DNA of 64,000 nucleotides from Rothia sp. (in: high G+C Gram-positive bacteria) (GCF_030540545.1 NZ_JAUNVZ010000003.1:1-64000), one strand, 5' to 3'. Shown: positions 34,447 through 43,216, counted from the first letter of the stretch. A program made the numbers and translations. Notes: a model not told the origin generated them from the letters alone.

Positions 34447-34803
34447 CTAATGTACCTTCACTGAGCTAATACGATCATTCCAGGTCTCGCCCCAATGAAG
34501 ATTGGTCGCAAATCCAGTCAGGTCGTTAATGCTCCAGCTGAACTCGAACTGGCGGCCGCGGAAAAAGCCATCCTCGTAGTACGTCACCTTGGTGTTGCTG
34601 TAATTGAGAACCGAAGAAATATTGTCGTTCTCCTGACGAGGGATAACCGGGTGCTCACCGCGCCCGAAGTAACTGGCTCGAGACCAGCTATCGTAATTTG
34701 AATCCAGATAGGTCTGGATATTAGCATGTGCGCTGGGGAAGGTAAAGATACCCAGTGAGCACAGTACGGTGATGAAAGTGATGAATGCACGCAGAGTTTT
34801 CAT
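34447..34803 (-). CDS. Secreted beta/gamma-crystallin-like protein
   Basis: A 118-residue secreted protein. The signal peptide ends SAHA (about residue 28). The mature 90 residues have the Greek-key pattern: an aromatic corner VTYYEDGFFRGRQFEF and the paired strand ends DNISSVLNY and DRISSVKVH. The fold matches small bacterial crystallin-like proteins, including the I36 metalloprotease-inhibitor group of streptomycetes. Binding of Ca2+ or of a protease is possible but unproven; D/N-x-I-S-S occurs twice, similar to the Ca-binding N/D-N/D-x-x-S/T-S signature. GGAGGGCAGCAGGA precedes the ATG. Confidence 0.78.
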   Translation of the reverse strand: MKTLRAFITFITVLCSLGIFTFPSAHANIQTYLDSNYDSWSRASYFGRGEHPVIPRQENDNISSVLNYSNTKVTYYEDGFFRGRQFEFSWSINDLTGFATNLHWGETWNDRISSVKVH

Positions 34804-34978
34804 TCCTGCTGCCCTCCTAGAGGTAGGGGTGGGAAATGCGTCCTACAGTGGCAACACTGCCCAATGTGAGTAAGTGACAGGGAATCTGCCGTGGATTCCT
34901 GCCCCTCTGAAGGTCTTAGAGCTTCTTAAAGTACCGGTGTCTGTAGACGATACACTCTAAGAGTCCTTCCCATTGCCA

Positions 34979-34991
34979 TGTATGATACATC
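34979..34991. repeat. Perfect 13-bp palindrome in a gene-free region
   Basis: ATGTATGATACAT lies in the 366-bp gene-free stretch 34804-35169, about 175 bases upstream of the crystallin-like gene. It may be an operator. Apart from this and a hairpin at 35084 nothing else was identified there. Confidence 0.3.
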
Positions 34992-35083
34992 ATAGTAGTG
35001 GTTAAATCTACTGTTATATGCAATATTATCTACATTATTTCAGAGGCACCGCTGCCTATCGAGCAGCCACCGAAACAGCACAA

Positions 35084-35119
35084 CGGGGGCACCGGATTCT
35101 CCCGAACCCGATACCCCCG
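35084..35119 (-). terminator. Probable terminator of UMF1 transporter gene
   Basis: CGGGGG and CCCCCG enclose an inner TTC/GAA stem; the T-run on the minus strand is poor. Confidence 0.45.
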
Positions 35120-35169
35120 CCTCGTGCAGCCTTATGCACAGACTAGAATCACAGCATCTGAGGCTAAAC

Positions 35170-36612
35170 CTAAGACTCAAACGGCGCACGGTAATTCTGC
35201 TGCGCACGCTGCTTCTCAATCTTCTTACGCAAACGACGCGCCTTGCGCGAACGCGTAGCACTGGGTGCCTGCAAAGGAATAGTCAGCGCCAAGCCCAAAG
35301 CAACCACCAGCATAATACCCAGCATGCCCCAAATTTGTTGACCGTACAGCGTCACAAACACACCAAAGAATAGCGGTGCCAAAAAGCTCGTTGCACGGCC
35401 AGTGGTCGAATACAGCCCAAAGAGCTCACCCTCAGTGCCCGGGTCAGCAATACGCGCCAAAAACGTACGCGACGCAGACTGCGCAGGACCAATAAACATG
35501 CACAATAGCAGACCGCACACCCAAAACATCTGCCCGCTCGGCGCCATAAACAGCGGAATAGACGAAAGCATAATCGCGCCCAAAGACAGCAGAATCAGCA
35601 TCTTCGGCCCCAAATAATCATCCAGGTAGCCGCCCACAATCGCGCCCACACCCGCCACAGCATTAGCCGCAATACCAAAAAGCAGCACATCGGTGGTCGT
35701 AAACCCAAAAGAGCCCGCAGCCAAAATACCGCCAAAAGTATAAATACCCACCAGACCATCGCGGAACACGGCGCTGGCCACCAAAAACTTCAGCGTCTGC
35801 GGCTGAGTACGGCGCAAACGCACCACCGTACGCCACAACTCACGATACGACTCCACCAAACTACCGCGACGGCTCGGCGTAAAACGAGCCATACCGCGCT
35901 CCAGTGAACGACGCTCACGAACCGGCAGAACCGACGGCAAAAACTCGTTGCGGTTACGCATACGCACCAGCACCGGGGTGCAAAACACCAGCACCCACGC
36001 CGCCACAAACAGGGCAATAGCACGAATATTCAACGCATCATCGGTGGGCAAATTCAGCAGCGCAGGAACAGACTCCCCAAAGCCAATAAAGAGCAGCAGC
36101 ACCAAACCTAGGGCAACAATACCCCCAAAGTACCCGGCAGACCATCCAATACCCGAAATCTTGCCAATATTAGCCGGAGTCGACACACGCGGCAGCACAG
36201 CGTTATAGTTCACCACCGCAAACTCATTAAAAATCGCCGCCACCGAAATCAGGCCAACACCCAGCCACAGATACTGCGGGCTCGGGTACACAAAAAAGCA
36301 CAGGACAGTCAGTGCCACCAGAATCAGGGTATTCACACCCAGCCAGAAAATATTCCTCCCGCTACGATCAGCACGCTGACCGGTCACCGGTGCCAAGAGC
36401 GCAATCAACACACCCGCGGCAGTCATGCCGTAGGAAAGCATTTGCGAGGTATGGGCAGGGTCGCCGAAATAAACACTGGTCAAATATACGGTAAAAATAA
36501 AGGTGGTCATCACCGCGTCATAGCAGGAAGACCCCACATCCCATAGCGCCCACGCCGTCACAGACCTCTTACTGGTGCTGTGATCTGGACCGCCAGAAAC
36601 ACTCTGAGCCAT
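35170..36612 (-). CDS. MFS transporter, UMF1 family (YxiO-like)
   Basis: A 480-residue protein with about twelve membrane helices. The N-terminal block AWALWDVGSSCYDAVMTTFIFTVYL and the later KISGIGWSAGYFGGIVAL are typical of UMF1/YxiO permeases related to the autophagy protein Atg22. The transported compound is unknown. The C-terminal tail is very basic (SRKARRLRKKIEKQRAQQ). ATG 36612 has AAAGG correctly spaced and is preferred over an upstream TTG. Confidence 0.85.
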   Translation of the reverse strand: MAQSVSGGPDHSTSKRSVTAWALWDVGSSCYDAVMTTFIFTVYLTSVYFGDPAHTSQMLSYGMTAAGVLIALLAPVTGQRADRSGRNIFWLGVNTLILVALTVLCFFVYPSPQYLWLGVGLISVAAIFNEFAVVNYNAVLPRVSTPANIGKISGIGWSAGYFGGIVALGLVLLLFIGFGESVPALLNLPTDDALNIRAIALFVAAWVLVFCTPVLVRMRNRNEFLPSVLPVRERRSLERGMARFTPSRRGSLVESYRELWRTVVRLRRTQPQTLKFLVASAVFRDGLVGIYTFGGILAAGSFGFTTTDVLLFGIAANAVAGVGAIVGGYLDDYLGPKMLILLSLGAIMLSSIPLFMAPSGQMFWVCGLLLCMFIGPAQSASRTFLARIADPGTEGELFGLYSTTGRATSFLAPLFFGVFVTLYGQQIWGMLGIMLVVALGLALTIPLQAPSATRSRKARRLRKKIEKQRAQQNYRAPFES

Positions 36613-36663
36613 AGTCAACCTTTCACACCCTCTACGCGCAATCAATGCGCATAGAAGAGATAA

Positions 36664-36702
36664 AATTCAAGGACGCGCCCGGCATGGCACCGGGCGCATC
36701 CT
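36664..36702 (-). terminator. Terminator of DUF4235 gene
   Basis: On the minus strand AGGATGCGCCCGG pairs with CCGGGCGCGTCCT (one mismatch) and is followed by TGAATTTT. Confidence 0.75.
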
Positions 36703-36716
36703 CGACTACCTAGAAT

Positions 36717-36950
36717 TTAGGAAAAGAAACGACGCTGAACACGCGCAATAGCAAAGCTAACCACGGTACCAGTTACAGCAGCCAGAATCGACCAGATCAG
36801 CGCATTGCGCAGAGTGTCCTCAGAATCCGGACCGATGACCGGGGGCTCCTTACCAGTAACACCCTTCCACACCAGACCCGCGCCCTTCGACGCAATAGCA
36901 GAACCTGCCATACCAATCAGGGCGGGAACCGCCTTCGAAACCAAAGCCAT
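36717..36950 (-). CDS. DUF4235 small membrane protein
   Basis: A 77-residue protein with an N-terminal amphipathic helix (ALIGMAGSAIASKGAGLVWKGVTG), the family's conserved KxP segment (GKEPP) and one C-terminal membrane helix ending in Arg residues. This matches actinobacterial DUF4235 proteins, whose function is unknown. ATG 36950 is chosen because GGAGGAG lies just upstream; the ATG 21 bases earlier would put the ribosome site inside the gene. Confidence 0.82.
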   Translation of the reverse strand: MALVSKAVPALIGMAGSAIASKGAGLVWKGVTGKEPPVIGPDSEDTLRNALIWSILAAVTGTVVSFAIARVQRRFFS

Positions 36951-37101
36951 GATGCTCCTCCAAAAATCCATGTATGCGAACAGGCAAAAAGCCCACCCCC
37001 TAAGAGTATCCTGTTCGCCCGCAGGAAAGCGAGAAAAGAACGCTTAACAAACTGTAAAAATGCTGGGAATTATTATCATCTATGCCACAATAGGAACAAA
37101 G

Positions 37102-37141
37102 GGTGCTCCCCGCGTGGCGAGTACCGCGACAGGGGAGCGCC
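37102..37141 (+). other. Possible anti-aptamer hairpin overlapping the TPP riboswitch
   Basis: GGTGCTCCCC (37102-37111) can pair over ten bases (one G-U) with GGGGAGCGCC (37132-37141), which is the 5' strand of the TPP aptamer. Forming this stem would prevent aptamer folding. Confidence 0.4.
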
Positions 37142-37212
37142 ACCGTGGCGCTGAGAGTGCACACCCGTGCAGACCCTCGAACCTGATCCGGATCATACCG
37201 GCGTAGGGAGTC
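37128..37212 (+). promoter_or_regulatory. TPP riboswitch (THI element)
   Basis: Contains the conserved aptamer cores CTGAGAGTG, ACCCTCGAACCTGATCCGG and GCGTAGGGAGTC, with closing GAC/GTC. It lies 70 bases before ykoE, in the correct orientation. Thiamine pyrophosphate binding should lower expression of the transporter. The segment 37213-37281 leads to the ribosome site AAGGGAAGGAAAAC; no clear terminator hairpin is seen, so control of translation initiation is more likely. Confidence 0.95.
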
Positions 37213-37281
37213 GAATCTCAACGCGCGCACAATGACGCTGCGCGCGGTCCCCTTCTCAACCCAAGGGAAGGAAAACATATC

Positions 37282-37872
37282 GTGAAAAACTACCGCTGGC
37301 GCGTGAACGAAATCGTGGTTCTCGCCGTTCTTGCCGCCGCATGCTCCGTTCTTTTCGCCATCTGGAACACCGCAGTCTACCCCGCAGCAAAGGGTCTGCT
37401 GGTTGCAACCCCCGAATACCGCCCCCTGATCGGTGGCGTCTGGCTGCTCGCCGGCGTGCTCTGCGGCTATATTATTCGCCGCCCCGGCGCCGCTCTTGCC
37501 GGTGAGCTGATTGCAGCTTTTATCTCCTCCATGCTGCCCGGTGGTGCCGGTGCTAGCGGCGAGATTCTGCTCTCCGGCCTGATTCAGGGCATCGGTGCCG
37601 AGATTATTTTTGCTCTCTTCCTCTACAAGCGTTGGGATGCGCTGACCGCCCTGCTTGCCGGTGCTCTCTCGGGTGCGTTTATGGGCGTGAGTGAACTGAT
37701 TATTTACTATGCGGGTGTCTATGAGGGCTCCAAAGCATTCGTCTACGCCCTGTGCTCCATTATTTCCGGCGCGATTCTTGCCGGAGGCGTGAGCTGGCTG
37801 CTCACCCGCGCCCTGGCTCAGACCGGCGTGCTGGCTTCCCTAGCATCGGGTGCGCAGTCGCGCCGCGCCTAG
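37282..37872 (+). CDS. ykoE: Thiamine-precursor ECF transporter, substrate-specific (S) component
   Basis: A 196-residue membrane protein of the YkoE family with about six helices; typical blocks are YRWRVNEIVVLAVLAAACSVLF at the N-terminus and GAGASGEILLSGLIQGIGAEIIF in the middle. It binds a thiamine precursor (hydroxymethylpyrimidine in characterised YkoE systems). GTG start with GGGAAGG upstream. It is controlled by the TPP riboswitch and followed by the ATPase and T-component genes, although a hairpin at 37890 lies between. Confidence 0.93.
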   Translation: MKNYRWRVNEIVVLAVLAAACSVLFAIWNTAVYPAAKGLLVATPEYRPLIGGVWLLAGVLCGYIIRRPGAALAGELIAAFISSMLPGGAGASGEILLSGLIQGIGAEIIFALFLYKRWDALTALLAGALSGAFMGVSELIIYYAGVYEGSKAFVYALCSIISGAILAGGVSWLLTRALAQTGVLASLASGAQSRRA

Positions 37873-37889
37873 GCTTGCGCGTTACCGTG

Positions 37890-37937
37890 CCCTATGGTTT
37901 CGGCTGTTCTGTAGCCAGGTGAAACCATAGGGTGCGG
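37890..37937 (+). terminator. Terminator-like hairpin between ykoE and ykoD
   Basis: CCCTATGGTTTC pairs perfectly with GAAACCATAGGG, followed by TGCGGTTTT. It could lower expression of the downstream ATPase and T subunits relative to the S component. Confidence 0.65.
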
Positions 37938-38003
37938 TTTTATCTCTTCTGTACCCCACCCGATGCCCGGTGCTATCCGGCAAAAACCCTAGTAGTCGCA
38001 CCC

Positions 38004-39674
38004 ATGAACACACAGACCGAAAACCCCACTTCTATCACAGACAGCGCCGATACACGCGGCGCCCTGATCGAGCTGGACTCTTTGAGCTGGCACCACCCCG
38101 GACGAGAAAACCCCACCCTCAACTCCCTAAGCCTGACTATCAAACCGGGCGAAAAAGTACTGCTGCTCGGCCCCTCAGGAGCCGGAAAATCAACCCTGCT
38201 GCACGCCATTGCCGGTGTGCTGTACGACCAGGACGGTCAGAGCGCCAGCGGAAGCATCACCATTAATGGCGTGCCCGCTGAGCAGGCACGCGGCTTGATT
38301 GCACTCATGCAACAGGACCCGGAATCCTCCGTGGTGCTCTCGCGGGTGGGCGACGATGTTGCCTTTGGTGCCGAGAATATGGCGGTTGAACCCAGCCAGA
38401 TTTGGCAACGTGTTCAAGAGAGCCTCAACGCGGTCGGTCTGGGGCATCTGGAACTCGAGCGCTCCACCGCGGCACTATCGGGCGGACAAAAGCAGCGCCT
38501 GGGACTCGCGGGTATTCTCGCCATGCGCCCCGCAGCGCTGGCACTGGATGAACCCACCGCGAACCTGGACCCTGAGGGCGTGATTGAAGTACGCGATGCA
38601 GTCCTTGCCGCAGCTAGCACCACCGGTGCAACCCTGCTGGTGGTTGAGCACCGCGTGGGTATCTGGTCGCCCTTTATGGATCGCGTGATTGTCCTCGGCA
38701 CTGACGGCACTATAAGCCACGACGGCACACCCGAACAGGTACTCGGCGCCGCGCGTGATGAGCTGATCGCCGGGGGAGTGTGGGTACCCGAATACGAACC
38801 GGAGCTACCCGCATTTAGCGCACCCGCTCCGGGTCGGAGCCTCATCGCAGCCCGTAAGCTCGGTATTAGCCGAGTAACCCCGACACGTAAAAGCCTGAAA
38901 ATACGCCGCGCGCAGGTCAAGAAACACCCCGAACCCATTGAGCTGAACCTTGAAGCGGTAAAGAACTACACTCCGCAGGCACTGCGGGACATCACTGAAC
39001 TGAGCCTGCACGAAGGAGAGCATATAAGTCTGCTCGGCCCTAATGGCGCCGGCAAATCAACCCTGGCACTCACCCTCGCCGGGCTACTTTACCCCGTGGC
39101 AGGTCGGCTTGAAGCTAGCCGGGCACTACGGACAGCGCGCGGAGGCGAGAAAATCCAGGCTCACTGGGATATTGCCTCCTGGAACCCGGCGCAGCTGGTG
39201 AGCCGCATTGGCTATGTTTTTCAGGAACCGGAGTACCAATTTGTGACCTCCCGAGTGCGCGATGAGCTGCAGGTTGGTCCGCGCCGCGTAGCGGCTCTGG
39301 AACATCGCACGGTGGACGAAGCTGAGCTGGCGGCGCGCACCGATGAACTGCTGGAACGACTGCGCCTAACCCATGTGCAAGATGCCAACCCCTTTACCCT
39401 GTCCGGCGGAGAGAAACGCCGCCTTTCGGTGGCTACCGCTCTGGCAACTCGCCCGCAGGTGCTCATTTTGGATGAGCCGACCTTTGGGCAGGATGCGCGC
39501 ACCTGGGCTGAACTGGTGCAGCTGATTCGGCGTCTGGTCTCCGAGGGGGTGGCGGTGCTATCCATTACTCACGATGAAGCCTATACCCGTGCCTTGGGTG
39601 GGGCGCATATCCGCTTAGAGAATGTTCATTCTATGACTAACGGTTTGCAGGCAGAGGAGAATACCCATGAATAA
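38004..39674 (+). CDS. ykoD: ECF transporter ATPase with two fused ABC domains
   Basis: A 556-residue energising subunit with two nucleotide-binding domains in one chain. Domain 1: Walker A GPSGAGKST near residue 52, signature LSGGQKQRLG, Walker B ALALDEPT. Domain 2: Walker A GPNGAGKST near residue 350, signature LSGGEKRRLS, Walker B VLILDEPTFGQD. This is the YkoD form, which replaces separate EcfA1 and EcfA2. ATG 38004 is chosen although no ribosome site is obvious; an in-frame upstream start at 37932 would begin inside the terminator hairpin. Its end overlaps ykoC by eight bases. Confidence 0.92.
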   Translation: MNTQTENPTSITDSADTRGALIELDSLSWHHPGRENPTLNSLSLTIKPGEKVLLLGPSGAGKSTLLHAIAGVLYDQDGQSASGSITINGVPAEQARGLIALMQQDPESSVVLSRVGDDVAFGAENMAVEPSQIWQRVQESLNAVGLGHLELERSTAALSGGQKQRLGLAGILAMRPAALALDEPTANLDPEGVIEVRDAVLAAASTTGATLLVVEHRVGIWSPFMDRVIVLGTDGTISHDGTPEQVLGAARDELIAGGVWVPEYEPELPAFSAPAPGRSLIAARKLGISRVTPTRKSLKIRRAQVKKHPEPIELNLEAVKNYTPQALRDITELSLHEGEHISLLGPNGAGKSTLALTLAGLLYPVAGRLEASRALRTARGGEKIQAHWDIASWNPAQLVSRIGYVFQEPEYQFVTSRVRDELQVGPRRVAALEHRTVDEAELAARTDELLERLRLTHVQDANPFTLSGGEKRRLSVATALATRPQVLILDEPTFGQDARTWAELVQLIRRLVSEGVAVLSITHDEAYTRALGGAHIRLENVHSMTNGLQAEENTHE

Positions 39675-40467
39675 CGATATTTTCTCCTCCATTATTCGCC
39701 GCGATAGTTTCTTCGGGCGTCTAAACGCTGGGCTAAAAATGGGCGTCATGTTCCTGCTGATTATCGCCATTATGATCACCAAAGACCCCGTCACCTCCCT
39801 CGGGTTCTTCGGGGCGCAGGTGCTGCTGGTCAGCCTGTGTGGCTTCAACCTGTTGCGACTGTCTTTCTATCTCTGGCCGCTGTTGGTGGCGCTACTAACC
39901 ACCGGCTGGTCAACGGCGCTACTGGCACCTAAAACAGGGCAGATACTCTGGGATTTTGGGCTGAATTCAATCAGTACCGGTTCCCTGGAAGTGGCGGTAA
40001 ATATGATGCTGCGCGCCCTGGCGATGACCATCCCCAGCCTGGTCTTCGTTATGAGCACCGACCCGACAGATCTGGGTGATGCCCTGGCCCAACGCTGGCG
40101 ACTGCCGGCTCGTTTTGTGCTGGCGGCACTGGTGGCTTTGCGTCTGGTGGGTGTGCTCTTTGGGGAGTGGCATGCTCTCGGCCAGGCTCGACGCGCTCGC
40201 GGTTTGGGTGCGGGGCAGTCCTGGTGGGGGCGTGTGCGTACCGCTGCGGGGCAGTGTTTTGCGCTGTTGGTGCAGGCTATTCGTCGCGGTTCCCGCTTGG
40301 CGGTGACGATGGAGGCGCGTGGTTTTGGTGCGGGGCGGCGTACCTGGGCTCGTGAGTCTACGGTTTCTCGTGCCGATTATCTCGTGCTTGCGGTATCCGT
40401 GCTCATTATTGTGGCTGTCTATGGTCTCTCTGCCGCTCTCGGATCCCTGACTTTCATCTGGGGATAA
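39667..40467 (+). CDS. ykoC: ECF transporter transmembrane (T) component
   Basis: A 266-residue EcfT/CbiQ-type membrane protein with about five helices. The coupling helices carry the expected Ala-Arg-Gly motifs: GQARRARGLG and MEARGFGAGRRTW. Together with YkoE and YkoD it makes a dedicated importer for a thiamine precursor. The ATG overlaps the end of ykoD, so translation is coupled. Confidence 0.92.
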   Translation: MNNDIFSSIIRRDSFFGRLNAGLKMGVMFLLIIAIMITKDPVTSLGFFGAQVLLVSLCGFNLLRLSFYLWPLLVALLTTGWSTALLAPKTGQILWDFGLNSISTGSLEVAVNMMLRALAMTIPSLVFVMSTDPTDLGDALAQRWRLPARFVLAALVALRLVGVLFGEWHALGQARRARGLGAGQSWWGRVRTAAGQCFALLVQAIRRGSRLAVTMEARGFGAGRRTWARESTVSRADYLVLAVSVLIIVAVYGLSAALGSLTFIWG

Positions 40468-40511
40468 TGGCATATTTGTCATGGTATGGCACAAAATTAG
40501 AGTGAGAATGA

Positions 40512-40540
40512 TTGACAGCTATACCTAGGGGGGCATACTT
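40512..40540 (+). promoter_or_regulatory. Promoter of small membrane protein gene
   Basis: TTGACA (40512-40517) and CATACT (40534-40539) are 16 bases apart. The spacer contains CTATACCTAGGGGGGC, a G-rich element that may be a regulator site. Confidence 0.55.
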
Positions 40541-40598
40541 AAAGTGAAGAAGTCATTAACTATTCGCAGGAAACACACCCAACAGAAAGCGAGTCATC

Positions 40599-40859
40599 AT
40601 GAAATCTTCATCCGTTTACAAGCTGCACGGTATGCGTGAACCGCGTAAAACCTCCCGTCTGCTCACCATGTGGCGCGCAGTGCCCGCATGGGTTCGCGCC
40701 CTCATTGGCTGGGCATGGAGCGTAGCAGCCGTCTGGATTATGACCAAATACACGAGGGGTCTGCCCTGGTTGGAAGCAGAAGTAATCATTGTTGCCCTGC
40801 TCTTCGGGACAGCATTCGCCGCGGCCGCTCACTGGTACCGTGCTAAGCATCCGCTTTAA
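40599..40859 (+). CDS. Small membrane protein of unknown function
   Basis: An 86-residue protein with a basic N-terminal 35 residues and two membrane helices (VRALIGWAWSVAAVWIM and VIIVALLFGTAFAAAAHW). I recognise no family. The upstream region has a near-consensus sigma-A promoter, and GAAAGCGAG lies before ATG. It is isolated between ykoC and a large bidirectional terminator. Confidence 0.7.
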   Translation: MKSSSVYKLHGMREPRKTSRLLTMWRAVPAWVRALIGWAWSVAAVWIMTKYTRGLPWLEAEVIIVALLFGTAFAAAAHWYRAKHPL

Positions 40860-40890
40860 AGCTGAAGCGGTCATGGCTACACGCTACACC

Positions 40891-40951
40891 TAATACAGGT
40901 GGTGGGGCTTTTCTTGAAGAATCAAGAAGAGCCCCACCACCTGTATTAAAA
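40891..40951. terminator. Bidirectional terminator with 27-bp stem
   Basis: TAATACAGGTGGTGGGGC... (40891-40917) and its reverse complement (40922-40948) enclose AGAA with a single mismatch. It separates convergent genes. Confidence 0.88.
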
Positions 40952-40959
40952 GAGAATCC

Positions 40960-41844
40960 TTAGGAATCCTGCGCCAAATAGCCCATAAATACGCGGGTCA
41001 GCTCAGGATCCGTAGCAATAGCCGTACCGTTCACATGGGTCACCGGCGCCAGCAGACGCACTGAAGAAACCAGCCACAGGCCGTTAGATTCCAACAAATC
41101 CTGAGGATACAGCGGACCGTACCCCAACTCCCAGCCATCGGCACGAGCAGCATTAAAAATAGCGCCCTGAGTGGTGCCCGGCAGAATACCGCGGCTCGGC
41201 TCCGGAGTGTACAAAACCTTACGGTCCCCCTCAATCTTCGCCATAATCACCGAAGAGGTCGCACCCTCCAAAATACGGCGATCATCGGTCATAAAAATAC
41301 CGTCATCGGCACCCTGAGACGCCACATAGCGCAGCATCGCCATATTCATCGCATAGGAGAGAGTCTTAGCGCCCGCCAGAAGCCACGGGTACGCCGTATT
41401 CTCCGCCGGGTCGTGGCCACGAGGTAGCAAAATAGCCTTCACACCCGAGGCACGCTGAGCAATACCCTTAGCGGGTGCGGCAGCAGCCGTCACCCAGGAA
41501 TGCGGACCCTGCGCGGGAGTGCCTCGAGAAATAATAATCTTCACCAGGTGCTCCTCACCCAGCTCCGTGACAGTACCCGGAACAGCCGCCTGCATGAGAG
41601 TCTGCAGCGCCGCGCGCAAAGCAACCGGGTCAGGCTCCGGCAAATCCAGCAGACGCGCAGAAGACGCCAGACGCGCAATATGCGAATCCAGCTTGCGCAC
41701 ACGACGATTGACCGCGAGCATCGTCTCAAAAACACCGTCGCCGCGGGTCAGACCCTGATCCTCAATACTAATCAGGGGCTTCGAGGGGTCAGCAAGCACA
41801 CCGGCAGGGTGCGCGGGATCAATCATCACAACACTAATGGACAT
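40960..41844 (-). CDS. pabC: Aminodeoxychorismate lyase / class IV aminotransferase
   Basis: A 294-residue PLP enzyme of fold type IV. Visible features are GLTRGDGVFETMLAVN at the N-terminus, the catalytic Lys in WLLAGAKTLSYAMN, and LEGATSSVIM with the cofactor-binding Glu and Thr/Ser. The length and GDGVFET fit 4-amino-4-deoxychorismate lyase (p-aminobenzoate and folate synthesis); a D-amino-acid aminotransferase cannot be excluded. No pabA/pabB genes are nearby. The start is leaderless: TATGCT, six bases, ATG. Confidence 0.85.
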   Translation of the reverse strand: MSISVVMIDPAHPAGVLADPSKPLISIEDQGLTRGDGVFETMLAVNRRVRKLDSHIARLASSARLLDLPEPDPVALRAALQTLMQAAVPGTVTELGEEHLVKIIISRGTPAQGPHSWVTAAAAPAKGIAQRASGVKAILLPRGHDPAENTAYPWLLAGAKTLSYAMNMAMLRYVASQGADDGIFMTDDRRILEGATSSVIMAKIEGDRKVLYTPEPSRGILPGTTQGAIFNAARADGWELGYGPLYPQDLLESNGLWLVSSVRLLAPVTHVNGTAIATDPELTRVFMGYLAQDS

Positions 41845-41856
41845 ACTCTAAGCATA
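41842..41856 (-). promoter_or_regulatory. Leaderless promoter: TATGCT, 6 nt, ATG
   Basis: On the minus strand TATGCT is followed by TAGAGT and ATG 41844. Confidence 0.6.
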
Positions 41857-41915
41857 GCGCGGACAGGAGGAATACACATGAATATAAGCCCACACGGTGC
41901 AAGCAGCCACCGCAA

Positions 41916-41950
41916 ACAAAAGTGCCACCCGGGGTATATCCGGGTGGCAC
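41916..41950 (-). terminator. Terminator of drug-efflux MFS gene
   Basis: GTGCCACCCGG and CCGGGTGGCAC form a perfect 11-bp stem; on the minus strand it is followed by TTTTG. Confidence 0.8.
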
Positions 41951-41971
41951 CTCATAGATGAAGATTAGAGG

Positions 41972-43216
41972 CTACTTGCCGTCCGCGCTGAAATCAGAAG
42001 ACAGACGCGGAGTAGTCCACAGCATGAGCGCAGTCAGAGCAGCAAAGCCCAGAATAGACAGACCCATGGGCATATACGCGTGCTCGCCACCTAGGCTCAC
42101 CAGGGGAGCGGCAATACCGCCAATGAGCGCCTGAATAGTACCCATGACCGCAGAAGCGCTACCGGCAACCTCGCGCGCCTCCGCAATAGCAAGAGCCGAG
42201 GAGTTACCAAAAATCAGACCAACAGAGCAGGTCAGAGCAAAAAGCAGCACCAGAGTTACCCAATAGTTAATGCCAAAACTAAAGGAAATCATCAGCAGAA
42301 CAGCCACTGTCAGCAGGGAAGAAACACCAATATTAAGCACCGTGCGCTGACCGACCTTACCCACCAGATTCGTCGCCAAAGAACTCATTGCCACAATACC
42401 GAAAGAGTTAATGCCGAACACAATGGTGAACTGACCCGGATCCATGCCCAGTACATTCTGCAGCACGAAAGTAGAGCCCGAAATATAGGAGAAGAGTGCA
42501 CCAAAAGCAAAAGACATGGTCAGCATAAAACCAACATAGCGGCGCTTCTTCAGAACCACCGGCACACCCGAATAAGCATGCAGCACGCTACCTGCCAGAC
42601 GACGCTCAACGGGCAGAGTCTCGCGCACAAAAAGCAACACAGCCAGCATCAGCAAAGCGGTAATCACCGTCAGAACATTAAAGACAGTACGCCAGCTACC
42701 CCAGGAGAGCACCCAACCGCCAAAGAGTGGCGCCAGCACCGGAGCAAAACCATTGATCATCATCATAATGCCCATGAGCTTAGCGGTCGCAAGACCCGTA
42801 GTCGTATCGGCAACAATAGAACGCGCCAGCACAGAACCCGCCGCGCCGCTAAAGCCCATAATGAAACGAGCCGCAATAAAGACCTCAATATTGGGGGAGA
42901 AGGCGCACAGAGCGGTCGCCACAAAGCACACCACCGAGCCAATCAGAATGGGCACGCGGCGACCGGTCTTATCCGAAAGCGGGCCAATGACAAACTGGCC
43001 CAGTGCCATACCGAGCATAAACGCCGAGAGGGTCATCTGAGCCGCTGCGGCGCTCGTGTTCAGATCCGTGGCGATCTGCGGGATGGATGCCAGGTACATA
43101 TCAATACCCAGTGGGCCAATAGCCGTCAGAGACGCCAGGGTAACAATGAGTGCGGGGGAGAGCCCGAAGGAAATCTTAGCCGGAGGCTGTGCCGGGGAGG
43201 CAGGAGAAGAAGACAT
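41972..43216 (-). CDS. Bcr/CflA-family multidrug efflux MFS transporter
   Basis: A 414-residue, twelve-helix exporter. Family blocks are GIDMYLASIPQIATDLN near residue 40, LGMALGQFVIGPLSDKTGRRVPIL (MFS motif A), and RFIMGFSGAAGSVLARSIVAD (motif B region with the drug-efflux Arg and Gly). Substrates of relatives include bicyclomycin, sulfonamides and chloramphenicol. The specificity here is unknown. AGAAAG lies before ATG. It is monocistronic. Confidence 0.9.
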   Translation of the reverse strand: MSSSPASPAQPPAKISFGLSPALIVTLASLTAIGPLGIDMYLASIPQIATDLNTSAAAAQMTLSAFMLGMALGQFVIGPLSDKTGRRVPILIGSVVCFVATALCAFSPNIEVFIAARFIMGFSGAAGSVLARSIVADTTTGLATAKLMGIMMMINGFAPVLAPLFGGWVLSWGSWRTVFNVLTVITALLMLAVLLFVRETLPVERRLAGSVLHAYSGVPVVLKKRRYVGFMLTMSFAFGALFSYISGSTFVLQNVLGMDPGQFTIVFGINSFGIVAMSSLATNLVGKVGQRTVLNIGVSSLLTVAVLLMISFSFGINYWVTLVLLFALTCSVGLIFGNSSALAIAEAREVAGSASAVMGTIQALIGGIAAPLVSLGGEHAYMPMGLSILGFAALTALMLWTTPRLSSDFSADGK

